Shown in pieces: positions 1-6,411 of a stretch of DNA of 6,411 nucleotides. A program made the translations under genes and the position numbers. The DNA is from Paracoccaceae bacterium (lineage in GTDB: Bacteria > Pseudomonadota > Alphaproteobacteria > Rhodobacterales > Rhodobacteraceae), in the NCBI GenBank assembly GCA_007128865.1, contig SKWP01000250.1:1-6411 (forward strand), in the 5' to 3' direction. The notes under the pieces are model-generated. The model had not been told where the DNA came from. It searched no databases and worked only from the letters and a program-made list of their open reading frames with translations. Each line of letters opens with the position of its first letter. The first letter of the stretch is position 1.

Positions 1-157
1 GATGGGTGTCGCGGCTGAAATAGATCATGTCGTCCCAGGCGGCCTGCTGGAACGGCACCGGACCGCCGAGGTTGGTCACCGTATAGGTCACGTCGAAGGT
101 CTGGCCACGCACCACGCGTTCGGGCGCGACAAGGTCGCTGACCACAAGGTTCGGCGC
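1..157 (-). repeat. CARDB-type repeat 16, cut by the window edge (52 aa visible, residues 2085-2136)
   Basis: It reads APNLVVSDLVAP, FDVTYTVTNLGGP, then WDDMIYFSRDTH, and stops at the left edge with the frame still open. The visible part covers the first half of a normal repeat, so at least the rest of this domain, and possibly more, lies beyond the window. Confidence 0.75.
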
Positions 158-3100
158 CACCAGCGGGTTGATCGTGACCGCCTGCGCGGTGGTGTTGTTG
201 CCCTCGCCCTGGAATTCCCGGACCTTGCCGCCGGCCTCCCCGCGCACCCCCGACAACCGCGAAGAGATGGTCGAGACCGCCAGCGAGGATGCCCCGAGCC
301 CGCTGTCGGCCACGGCAAGGATATGGAAATCGCCCGAAATCTCGAAGGGGAGCGTCACCCGCACGGTGGCGGTATAGCTCTCGCCGGCCTCCAGCGCGCC
401 GTTGCGGCGGAATTCGGCGGTGATCTCGCGGTTGCCCTCTTCCCGCCGCAGCAGGAAATCGCCCTCGTCCAGCGACGGGTCGAGCGACAGATAGACCCTG
501 TCAACCCAGCTGTCCTCGCGCGTGGCGCGGTTGCCGATGTTGGTGACGGTAAAGGTTATGTCCACCGTCTCGCCCGCGGTCAGTGTATCGGGCAGCAGCA
601 GTTCGGAAACCACCAGATCAGGCTCGCGATAGACCACCGGCATCTCGGCGCTGCCCATGGTCCCGGCGGGATCGTCATAGACGATGCGGCCGTGGGTGCC
701 GGCCTGACCTGCGATTTCGCCGGCGGATTGGTTGAACGTCGCGATGCGGAAGGAATTGTCTTGCTGAAGGCCCGAGCCGGTGTTGGTGAAGACATAGATG
801 TAATGCCCGCCCTCGAAACCCGGCGGCAGGGTCGCCTCGATCGTGCGGGTGTAGCTTTCGCCGGCCCTGAGCGGCGTTGCGTTGGAAACCGGTACAGTGG
901 CCAGCTGGACGGCGCGGTTCTGGATGAAGGTCGGATCGCGCGAGATCCAGACCTGGTCGGTCCAGAACTCGGTACCGCTCCAGACGTCGTTCGGCCCGTC
1001 GTTGAGAACCGTATAGCTGATCTCGACCGTCTCGCCCGAGAATGCCTCGGCCGGTGGCACCACCTCGATCACGCCGAGGTTGGACATCGCCGTGGTGACC
1101 GAAGTGACCGCAAAGGCGGTGTTGTCGTCGGGATTGGTATCGCCCGCCACATTCGCGGTGACCACCACATAGCTGCCCTGCAGTGCCGGCGGCAGCTTGA
1201 AGCTCTGGGTCAGGGTGACGCTCTGGCCGGGGTCGAGGGCCGGGCCGCCTTCCCGCAGCAGCCGCCAGTTCTTGGCGCCCGGCGCAGTGGTCAGCGGCGC
1301 CGACGACAGGTTTATCTCGACGGTATAACCCTGTGCGCGGCCTGTCCCGCTGTTGGTGATGGTATAGGTGATCTCGAAATCATTCGCACCGTCGAGCCCG
1401 GAAACCGCCGATTCGGTGGCCGAAACCACCGCGACGGCCAGTTCGGGGTTCACCACCGGCGGCGGGTTGCCGATGATCTGCAGCACGCCGCCCGGCTGGC
1501 CCGGCCGGCCCAGCGCATCCGCCCCCCCGGCCTTGTAGTTGTTGGAATTCATCTCGTTGGGGTCGTCGGGGTTGACGTTGACCGCCAGCGTGTCTTCCAG
1601 CAGCGTCGCGAACGGGTCGACCCAGGGGGTGATGTAGTAGTTGCCCGATACCAGCTTGTCCGGCAGCCTGACCGTGACCGTCCGGTCATACCCCGCGCCG
1701 ACGTCGAGAATGCCGCCATTGTAGGTCAGCGAGGTCAGCAGCACATCGCCCTTGGCCGGGTGCGGGCGGGTCTTGTCGCGGGTGAGCCAGATCTGTTCGA
1801 CCCAGTTGCCGAGACTGGTTGCGCCCGCGCCGCGGTTGGTGACCGAATAGGTCACACTCACCTCGTTGCCCTCGAAGGTCTGGAACGGCGTGACCACGTC
1901 ATGCACCACCAGATCGGCAAAGGGGATGCCTTCGACGAAGAGTTCGTGCACACGGGTGTTGTTGCCGTCGTTGGGCCATTCGTCGACGTTGTTGCCGCTG
2001 TCGGTCTGCACGATCAGATAGACGGTGCCGCGGAACCGCTCCGGCACCCTGAACACGACTTCCTGGCTCAGGTACTGTTCGCCCGTGGCCAGCGCGGCCT
2101 CGTTGGAAAAGCGCCCGAGGAAGATGTCGTCGCTGGAAATCTTCTCGTCCAGCGACAGATAGACCGCATCGGTCCAGTTCGGCACCGTGGTCGGCACCGG
2201 CCCCTGGTTGATCACCGTCCAGCGCAGCGCACCGGTGGCGCCGGCGGTCAGCTGGTCGGGCGCCTCGATGGACGACACCTGAAGGTCGGGACGCGGCAGG
2301 ATCGAGATGGCAAGCTGGGTGTCGGAGATGCTTTCGTTGTCGTCCTCGTTCAGATGCTCGAAGACGGTGTTGTTGAAATCGGTGATCGCCACCAGCCGAT
2401 AGACGCCGGTGATCTTTGCCGGCAGGATCACCTGTGCGGTGCGGGTATAGCTGGTGCCGGCCTGAAGCGGCCCGTTGAAGGTGTAGGTGCCAAGGACAAT
2501 GTCCTTGCCCGGATCGCCGCCATCGGCGGCACGGCGCAGCACCAGCCGGTCGTTCCAGCTGCCCTCGGCGGGGCCGGTACCATCGTTCTTCACCGTCCAG
2601 GTCACATCGATGGGCGAGCCTTCGGGCGCCGTTGCCGGCATCGTGACCGATGTCACGATCAGGTTCGGCGGCGGGCTGAGCGCCACGTTCACGGCATCGG
2701 AGCGACCGGAATTGCCCTCGTCCACAAAGACGAATTCGAAAGCCGGACCAAAGGCGGATGTCGTCGGGTTCCGGCTGCCCGGCACCTCGACAAGGAAATA
2801 GGCGTCACCGACCCAGCCCACCGGAACCGTGAGCGTCACCTCGCGGGTATAGCTGGCGTCCGGCGCCAGAAATCCGATGCGGTTGAACTGACCCATCAGG
2901 GTCTTGCCGATGCCGAGCGGGTTGTCGGCGATGTACACCCGGTCGCTCCATGAGGCGCTGGAGGTCAGGCCGATGCCGCGGTTCTCGACCGTCCAGCGCA
3001 ATGCGATCGGCTGACCGGAAAGCGCCGTCGCCGGGGCCGAGACCTCGGCAACCACCAGATCGGCATAGGGCTGCGGCATGACGTCGAGAAAACCCGCCAT

Positions 3101-6100
3101 CGCACGGGTGTTGTTGACCTCGATGCCGTTCTCGAACACCGCGCCATCGGTGTCGGCGGTCACGAACAGGGTAAACCGGCCATGGAAGCCGGGCGGCAGC
3201 AGCACCGAATGGCTGCGGGTATAGCTTTCGCCCAGTTCCAGCCCGCCGCTGTGCGCAACCCGCGCCAGTTCGATGTTTCCGGCCCCCCCCGGCAACCCGG
3301 TGGGCGAAAGAAAGATGCGATCGACCCAGGCATCGGTCAGCCCGGCACCGGTGCCGCTGTTGGTCACCGTCCAGGTCACGTCGATCCGCGCCGGGTCGGC
3401 CACGGTCAGGTTCGGGCCGATGACGCTGGTCACGGCGAGGTCGGCATAGGGCGACAGGGCCACCGAAAGCGCCGCCGCGGCGGTGTTGTCGGCCTCGCCG
3501 CCGGGTTCGATGATGTCGTTCAGCGCATCGGTCTGCACCACCACGAACCATTCGCCGGCGGCAAATACCGGGATCGTCACATCCACCAGCGCGCTGGAGC
3601 TGGCACCGGGTCCGAAGGGCGCGGTCGCATCCGCGGGGCGTTCGGCCAGCAGGATCGACTGCGAATCCACGGTTTCGGTGCGGCTCAGCCAGATGCGGTC
3701 GGTCCAGCCCGAAACCACCGGGCCGGCACCGTCGTTGCGCACCGACCAGCCGACCTGGATGCTGTCGCCCGATGAAAACGGGCCGGCGGGCAGCGTGACA
3801 TCGGACACCCGAAGGTTCGGATGCTGCAGCGGCACCGCCACGGCTTCGAGCACATTGTTGCCCTCGCGCCCGGCCTCGAACACGACGCCGCTGCGGTCGG
3901 TGCGTACTGCCAGCCGGAATTCGCCCTCGCCCAGATTGGGGATGGTGACGGTCCGGACAACCTCGTAGCTGGCGCCGGGCGCCAGATCAAAGCTGCGGTC
4001 GATCAGCGCAAGCTGGGTACCCATGGCCGAAAGGCCGGGGCCGCGGATCAGGATCTGATCCTGCCAGGGGGCACGGGCGGTTGCCTCGCCGGTGTTGGCG
4101 ACGACATAGCGCACTTCCACCTGCTGGCCGGGCACCAGCCCGGCCGGCCCCTCGATCAGCGTCACCGCAAGGTCGGCCGCAGGCGCCGGCGACAGCGTCA
4201 GCATCCCGGCCGAGGCGCCGGCATTGTTGGCCGTGGCGCCGCGCTCATAGACGGCAGCATCGGCGTTGGTGACCACCAGCACATGAAACTGACCGACCAC
4301 GCCGGGCGGCAGCGCGATCTGTTCGACGCGGCTGTAGCTTTCGCCCACCGCCAGCCCGCCGGCGCGGGCAAAGGTGCCGATCAGCACGTCACCGGCTGCA
4401 GGGGTTGTCCCGGCTGCCAGATAGACACGGTCGAGGATACCGCCGGCGGGCGCCGGCATCGGGTCCGGCCCGGAGTTGGCCACGCGCCAGGACACCGCAA
4501 TCATGTCATTGCCGGTGAAGCTGCCGGTCGGCGTCGTCACCGTCTGCACCACCAGATCCGAATAGGGCGAAGACAGGGTCAGCGCGGCGCTGTCGATGTT
4601 GTCGGCTCGGGTGTCGGGTTCGGTCACATCCTGCGCGGCATCGGTCTGCACGATCAGGAAATTCGCCCCCTCGATCCCGATCGGAAGCAGGATGTCGGCC
4701 GAGACCGAATAGGATTGGCCTACCCCCAGCGCGCCGCTGCGCGTGACCTCGCCCAGCAAAAGGTCGCCGCCGTCGAGCGTGGGGTCGGAACTCAGCCAGA
4801 TGCGGTCAACCCAGGCGGTGGCATCGGTGGCCGCGGCACCGGCGTTGGTCACCGTCCAGCTTACCTGCGCGGTCTGCCCGCCGCGCGGGTCGGCGGGAAC
4901 ACCGGTCACGGTGGCGACAAGGTTCGGATAGGGCCGCGAGACCGACGTGACATTGATCTGGGCGGCGTTATTGCCTTCGGCCTGCGCGATGGTCAGCCCG
5001 TCGCGGGCCTCGTTGATCGAACCCTGTCCCGAGGTGTTGCTGTCGAGGTTCACAAGAACGCGGATGTTGCCGACCCCGGCGGCGCCGTCGGGCAGCTTCA
5101 GCGTGACCGACCGCGTGGCCTCGGCCCCCGCTGCGATGGGGGAATCCTGCACCGCGACCGCCACATCATGCAGCAGCGCCCCGGTGGTCAGATTGGTCAC
5201 CCGCACCCGGTCGAACCAGTTCGGCGGGGTTGCCGCCGCACCTTCGTTGCGGGTTACCCAGGTTATGGTCAGCGCCCCGCCGGCGGCGGGCTCGGCCTCG
5301 GCCACGGCCAGCGATGCAACCACCAGATCGGGCGCCGAGGCACGCTGCAGCAACAGCGCGTTGTTGGTTTCGGCGGTGCCCTGCGGGTTGGCCTCGAACA
5401 CGTCGCCAAGCACATCGACGACCACGCGGAAATCGAACAGCCCGGTGCTGTCCACCCCGGCCGGCCAGCCGAACACGATATTGCGCCCGATGCTGTCACC
5501 GGCGGCCAGCGTGGCGCCGGCCGCATGGCGCAGATCCTGGCTGAACACCACCCGGTTGGTCGAGCGGTTGGTGACCACCAGCCGCTCGGACCATGCCTGC
5601 GTCGCGTCGCGGTTGCCTTCGTTGCGGGTGTCCCATGTCACCGTGACGGTAGCGCCCGGCGTCCAGCCCGCCGGCGGGGTGACGGCGACATTGGCGGGCA
5701 CGAGATCGATATAGGGTGCCAGCGCCACCGTGATCGGCAGATCGGCGGCGTTGTTGAGTTCGGCGGTGCCGTCGGGGTTGGCCTCGTCGATGTCGTTGTT
5801 GACATCGAGCCGCAGCGCGATGGTCAGCTCGCCCACCGCCGCAAGCCCCTGCGGCAGCGTCAGGCTCACCGACTGGGTCACGGTTTCGCCCGGCGCGATG
5901 GCGCCGAGCGCGGCGCGGTCGTAGGGCACGATCACGTCGGCGACGATGGCACCGGTATCGACCCGGCGGATGGTGACGCGGTTGGAGAAGTCTGCGTCAA
6001 CCGCCATGTCGCCGGCGTTGCCGATCGTCCAGGACACCGGCACCTGCCCCCCCGACACCAGCTCCTCGGCGGTTGTCACCGAAAAGGCTTCGACCACCAG

Positions 6101-6411
6101 ATCGGGGCCGGGCTGCCCTTCCAGACCCAGAAGCCTGATCGGCGCGCGCACCGGGTCGGCATAGACGTTGAAGGCGAAGTTCTGGGTCTCGGGGTACCAG
6201 ATGCGCCCCTCAATCAGGATCAGGTAGCGCCCGGTTTCGGCAAGCTGGATGGTTTCGACGTCGTTTGCCAGGGCTGTCGAGAACACCTCGCGCCCGAAGG
6301 GATCGATCAGCCGCCAGGTGGCGCGGAAATCCCCCACCGTACGGTCAAAGAAAAAGCGTTCGCCGGCGCTGGCCTCGAAGGCATAGACGCGGGTCTCGCT
6401 GCCCGGTGCGA
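1..6411 (-). CDS. Giant CARDB-repeat protein, internal fragment, open at both ends
   Basis: One uninterrupted minus-strand frame of 2136 full codons fills the window (codon low positions are 2 modulo 3). The start and stop both lie outside. Seen: an N-terminal-side PPC-like beta domain (residues 1-99 of the fragment), then 15 complete and one partial tandem repeats of 122-156 residues that read as CARDB-type Ig-like domains. Recurrent motifs are PDLVV, V.WTV.N.G, W.DR.(W/Y)LS, GESYT, LP.G..G and V.E....NN. There is no cysteine, about 13 lysines and a marked acidic excess. Neither a signal peptide, membrane segment nor secretion signal falls in the window. Known of the family: CARDB and PPC modules occur in very large exported bacterial proteins, often as stalk-like tandem arrays. 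Inferred: an extracellular stalk, adhesin or matrix protein in a GC-rich bacterium. No catalytic domain is visible. The coding call is near certain, the domain family likely, the biological role unproven. Confidence 0.95.
158..625 (-). repeat. CARDB-type repeat 15 with two insertions (156 aa, residues 1929-2084)
   Basis: This is the longest complete repeat: EPDLVVSELLLP, VDITFTVTNIG and WVDRVYLSLDPSLDEGDFLL. A charged extension (RREEGNREITAEFRRNG) precedes the GESYT turn. A second insertion (about 206-295) of Ser/Gly/Arg-rich sequence lies before EGNNTTAQ. The DPSLDEGD hairpin resembles the one in repeat 4. Confidence 0.8.
626..1087 (-). repeat. CARDB-type repeat 14 with late insertion (154 aa, residues 1775-1928)
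   Basis: It starts MSNLGVIEVV and has VEISYTVLNDGPND, WTDQVWISRDPTF, AGESYTRT and LPPGFEGG. From about 757 down to 626 a long Gly/Ala/Gln-containing stretch replaces the V.E....NN loop, with parts reading NQSAGEIAGQAGTHG and YDDPAGTMGSAEMP. The internal methionine at the repeat start is not a credible gene start, because the frame and domain array continue upstream. Confidence 0.7.
1088..1468 (-). repeat. Divergent CARDB-type repeat 13 (127 aa, residues 1648-1774)
   Basis: It opens with a proline-rich NPPPVVNPELAVAVV and has FEITYTITNSGTG, but lacks the W.DR.(W/Y)LS strand; QGYTVEINLSSAPL stands in that place. It then has LDPGQSVTLTQSFKLPP and a short closing GDTNPDDNTAF. It is the most aberrant complete repeat after number 3. 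It follows the flexible tail of repeat 12, so it may mark a structural break in the stalk. Confidence 0.65.
1469..1927 (-). repeat. CARDB-type repeat 12 with C-terminal linker (153 aa, residues 1495-1647)
   Basis: The core is regular: PFADLVVHDV, VSVTYSVTNRGAG, WVEQIWLTRDKTRP, then GDVLLTSLTYNGG. After DPFATLL the repeat departs from its neighbours with about 43 residues (1469-1597). These include an Asp/Asn-rich part (VNVNPDDPNEMNSNN) and a Gly/Pro part (GRPGQPGG). This looks like a loop insertion plus a flexible hinge. Four lysines occur here, the most of any repeat. Confidence 0.75.
1522..1528 (-). repeat. Seven-base poly-G tract in the coding strand (repeat 12 tail)
   Basis: Seven C on the plus strand encode the Gly-Gly of KAGGAD in the flexible tail of repeat 12. 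The frame is intact here. Confidence 0.9.
1928..2296 (-). repeat. CARDB-type repeat 11 (123 aa, residues 1372-1494)
   Basis: It opens PRPDLQVSSI and has LRWTVINQGP and WTDAVYLSLDEKISSDD, where Ala replaces the usual Arg after the aspartate. The later part YLIVQTDSGNNVDEWPND is followed by GNNTR. That loop is a good example of the Asp/Asn-rich closing motif. Confidence 0.8.
2297..2674 (-). repeat. CARDB-type repeat 10 (126 aa, residues 1246-1371)
   Basis: It starts PPPNLIVTSV, with VTWTVKNDGTGP, WNDRLVLRRAADGGDPGKD and GTSYTRT. The closing loop is TVFEHLNEDDNES. It has three lysines, a relatively large share of the few in this protein. The NDG.GP turn links it to repeat 7. Confidence 0.8.
2675..3076 (-). 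repeat. CARDB-type repeat 9 (134 aa, residues 1112-1245)
   Basis: It opens PQPYADLVVAEV and has LRWTVENRGIG and WSDRVYIADNPLGIG. The late loop is atypical: instead of V.E....NN it has a Pro/Ser/Phe-rich stretch (PGSRNPTTSAFGPAFEF) before DEGNSGRSD. The coding strand carries one of only two TCA serine codons I saw in the whole frame (2951-2953). Confidence 0.75.
3077..3454 (-). repeat. CARDB-type repeat 8 (126 aa, residues 986-1111)
   Basis: The repeat reads SPYADLAVTSV, VTWTVTNSGTGAG and WVDRIFLSPTG, followed by a glycine-rich hairpin LPGGAGN encoded over an eight-G run (3283-3290). It continues GLELGESYTR and LPPGFHGRF, then GAVFENGIEVNNTR. The second half is very close to repeat 5. Confidence 0.8.
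3283..3290 (-). repeat. Eight-base poly-G tract in the coding strand (repeat 8)
   Basis: Eight consecutive C on the plus strand, so eight G in the message, encode part of the glycine hairpin of repeat 8. The reading frame is intact across it. It is the longest single-base run I noticed in the window. Confidence 0.9.
3455..3823 (-). repeat. CARDB-type repeat 7 (123 aa, residues 863-985)
   Basis: It starts HPNLRVSDVTLP and has VGWSVRNDGAGP and WTDRIWLSRTETVD. The closing portion VVVQTDALNDIIEP with ADN before the final strand parallels repeat 4. The NDG.GP turn is shared with repeat 10. The usual GESYT turn is GPGASSSA here. Confidence 0.8.
3824..4189 (-). repeat. CARDB-type repeat 6 (122 aa, residues 741-862)
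   Basis: At 122 residues this is the shortest complete repeat. It opens PAPAADLAVTL and has VEVRYVVANTG. The W.DR.YLS strand is altered to WQDQILIRG, losing the usual arginine. The closing loop TDRSGVVFEAGREGNN resembles those of repeats 5 and 8. Confidence 0.75.
4190..4570 (-). repeat. CARDB-type repeat 5 (127 aa, residues 614-740)
   Basis: It begins SPYSDLVVQTV, with VSWRVANSG and LDRVYLAAGTTPAAGD replacing the aspartate-rich hairpin. Its second half (GL.VGESYSR, LPPG..GQF, then AVYERG....NN..A.AG.L) closely matches repeat 8, three domains further on. Confidence 0.8.
4571..4939 (-). repeat. CARDB-type repeat 4 (123 aa, residues 491-613)
   Basis: This is a canonical example: PNLVATV, VSWTVTNAG, WVDRIWLSSDPTLDGGDLLL, then VQTDAAQDVTEP and ADN before the closing strand. 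The DPTLDGGD stretch is rich in aspartate and could bind a cation, as an inference only. I count 15 Asp/Glu against 5 Arg and no Lys. It resembles repeat 7 most closely, including a 17-base identical stretch (4791-4807 versus 3684-3700). Confidence 0.8.
4940..5338 (-). repeat. CARDB-type repeat 3 (133 aa, residues 358-490)
   Basis: It opens SAPDLVVASL, followed by LTITWVTRNEG and WFDRVRVTNLTTGALL. The closing loop is longer than in repeats 1 and 2: after NLDSNTSGQGSINEARDG it continues to EGNNAAQINVTSV. It is the last copy of the VTN-hairpin subtype; the next repeat switches to the W.DRIWLS subtype. Confidence 0.75.
5339..5719 (-). repeat. CARDB-type repeat 2 (127 aa, residues 231-357)
   Basis: It starts APYIDLVPANV, then has VTVTWDTRNEG and WSERLVVTNRSTNRVV in place of the W.DR.YLS strand. 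The closing strand and loop DVFEANPQGTAETNNA pairs it with repeat 1. The RNEG turn and the VTN.(S/T)T hairpin pair it with repeat 3. These shared features define a subtype confined to the first three repeats. Confidence 0.75.
5720..6112 (-). repeat. CARDB-type repeat 1 (131 aa, residues 100-230)
   Basis: The repeat opens with PGPDLVVEAF and continues with VPVSWTIGNAG. The usual W.DR.YLS strand is replaced by SNRVTIRRVDTGAIV, a hairpin subtype shared with repeats 2 and 3. The closing loop DIDEANPDGTAELNNA is nearly the same as the one in repeat 2 and is strongly acidic and amide-rich. It directly follows the PPC-like domain. A run of seven G on the coding strand encodes the glycines after SG near residue 121 of the fragment. 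Confidence 0.75.
6047..6053 (-). repeat. Seven-base poly-G tract in the coding strand (repeat 1)
   Basis: Seven C on the plus strand encode the SGGQ segment in the first strand-turn of repeat 1. The frame is intact here. Confidence 0.9.
6113..6409 (-). other. PPC-like beta-sandwich domain (fragment residues 1-99)
   Basis: This segment differs from the repeats that follow. It reads as strand-rich sequence with YAFEASAGERFFFD near residues 9-22, WRLIDPFG near 32-39, an LAETGRYLILIEG stretch near 56-68, and a closing FAFNVY near 78-83. That order (YxFxAxAGxxxxFD, then WRLxDPxG, then a G-Y/T-Y-x-L-x-x-x-G strand, then a YxFxxY strand) matches pre-peptidase C-terminal (PPC)-like modules found in large secreted bacterial proteins. 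Residues 84-99, around PIRLLGLEG, link it to the first CARDB repeat. In similar giant proteins such modules are often tandem, so more copies may lie beyond the right edge; that is inference. The N-terminal edge may be incomplete. Confidence 0.6.

Noticed and set aside
2..2953. Long plus-strand open frame (983 codons) as a gene
   Set aside because: It is the exact codon-aligned antisense of a frame encoding at least seven recognisable tandem domains. Its own translation is low-complexity His/Arg/Gly-rich with no family pattern, and its openness follows from the codon bias of the real gene.
2805..3551. Minus-strand open frame of 248 codons in a different register
   Set aside because: Its register differs from that of the continuous frame. 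It yields Arg/Gly/His-rich sequence, whereas the continuous frame gives regular domains over the same bases.
3182..3775. Plus-strand open frame of 197 codons
   Set aside because: It is in the same antisense register as the previous one and ends at the antisense of a rare TCA serine codon. It is another shadow.
4947..5714. Plus-strand open frame of 255 codons, Ser/Ala/Thr-rich
   Set aside because: It lies wholly opposite repeats 2 and 3 of the real gene. Its Ser/Thr/Ala-rich make-up is what an off-frame reading of GC-rich Val/Gly/Ala codons gives.
1..6411. Frameshift or pseudogene in the giant frame
   Set aside because: The first and last codons are in the same register, and every repeat could be read through without a stop, including across the poly-G tracts.
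1..6411. CRISPR array or DNA-level tandem repeat
   Set aside because: The periodicity of about 370-470 bases is at protein level. Copies are strongly diverged in DNA, with only short shared words such as the one for DLVV and the 17-base DRIWLS word.
1..6411. Promoter, ribosome binding site, terminator or internal gene start
   Set aside because: There is no intergenic space. Internal Met codons, such as the one opening repeat 14, sit inside continuous domain structure, and I saw no hairpin followed by a T-run.

Overview
The whole window lies inside one gene. Read on the minus strand, a single frame runs from the right edge (first full codon 6409-6407) to the left edge (last full codon 4-2) with no stop: 2136 codons, no initiation codon that can be justified, and no termination codon. 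The gene is therefore truncated at both ends, and the full protein is longer than 2136 residues (above about 220 kDa). I translated the frame from end to end, and it stays in register across every domain boundary.

The protein is an extracellular-type mosaic of beta-sandwich repeats. From its N-terminal side (high coordinates) it has one PPC-like beta domain (6113-6409). Fifteen complete and one cut-off CARDB-type (cell adhesion related domain found in bacteria) Ig-like repeats follow, each 122-156 residues, placed back to back from 6112 to the left edge. Each repeat opens with a (P)(D/N)LVV-like strand and continues with V.WTV.N.G. Most then carry W.DR(I/V)(W/Y)LS, a GESYT-like turn and a closing acid/Asn loop of the form TD....V.E....NN. 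Repeats 1-3 (4940-6112) belong to a different subtype from repeats 4-16. Repeats 4-12 hint at a three-domain higher-order period. Repeats 12, 14 and 15 carry loop insertions at the same place in the fold.

The sequence is GC-rich (roughly two thirds by eye) with strong G/C-ending codon preference (CTG, GCC, GGC, CGC, ACC). This fits a high-GC proteobacterium, perhaps an alphaproteobacterium, but nothing here identifies the organism. The protein has no cysteine in my translation, very few lysines (about 13) and many Asp/Glu, which suits a secreted or surface protein. Function as an adhesin or matrix/surface protein is inferred from domain type only. No enzyme, RNA gene, mobile element, CRISPR array, promoter or terminator is visible. 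The other long open frames, including a 983-codon one on the plus strand, are shadows of this gene.
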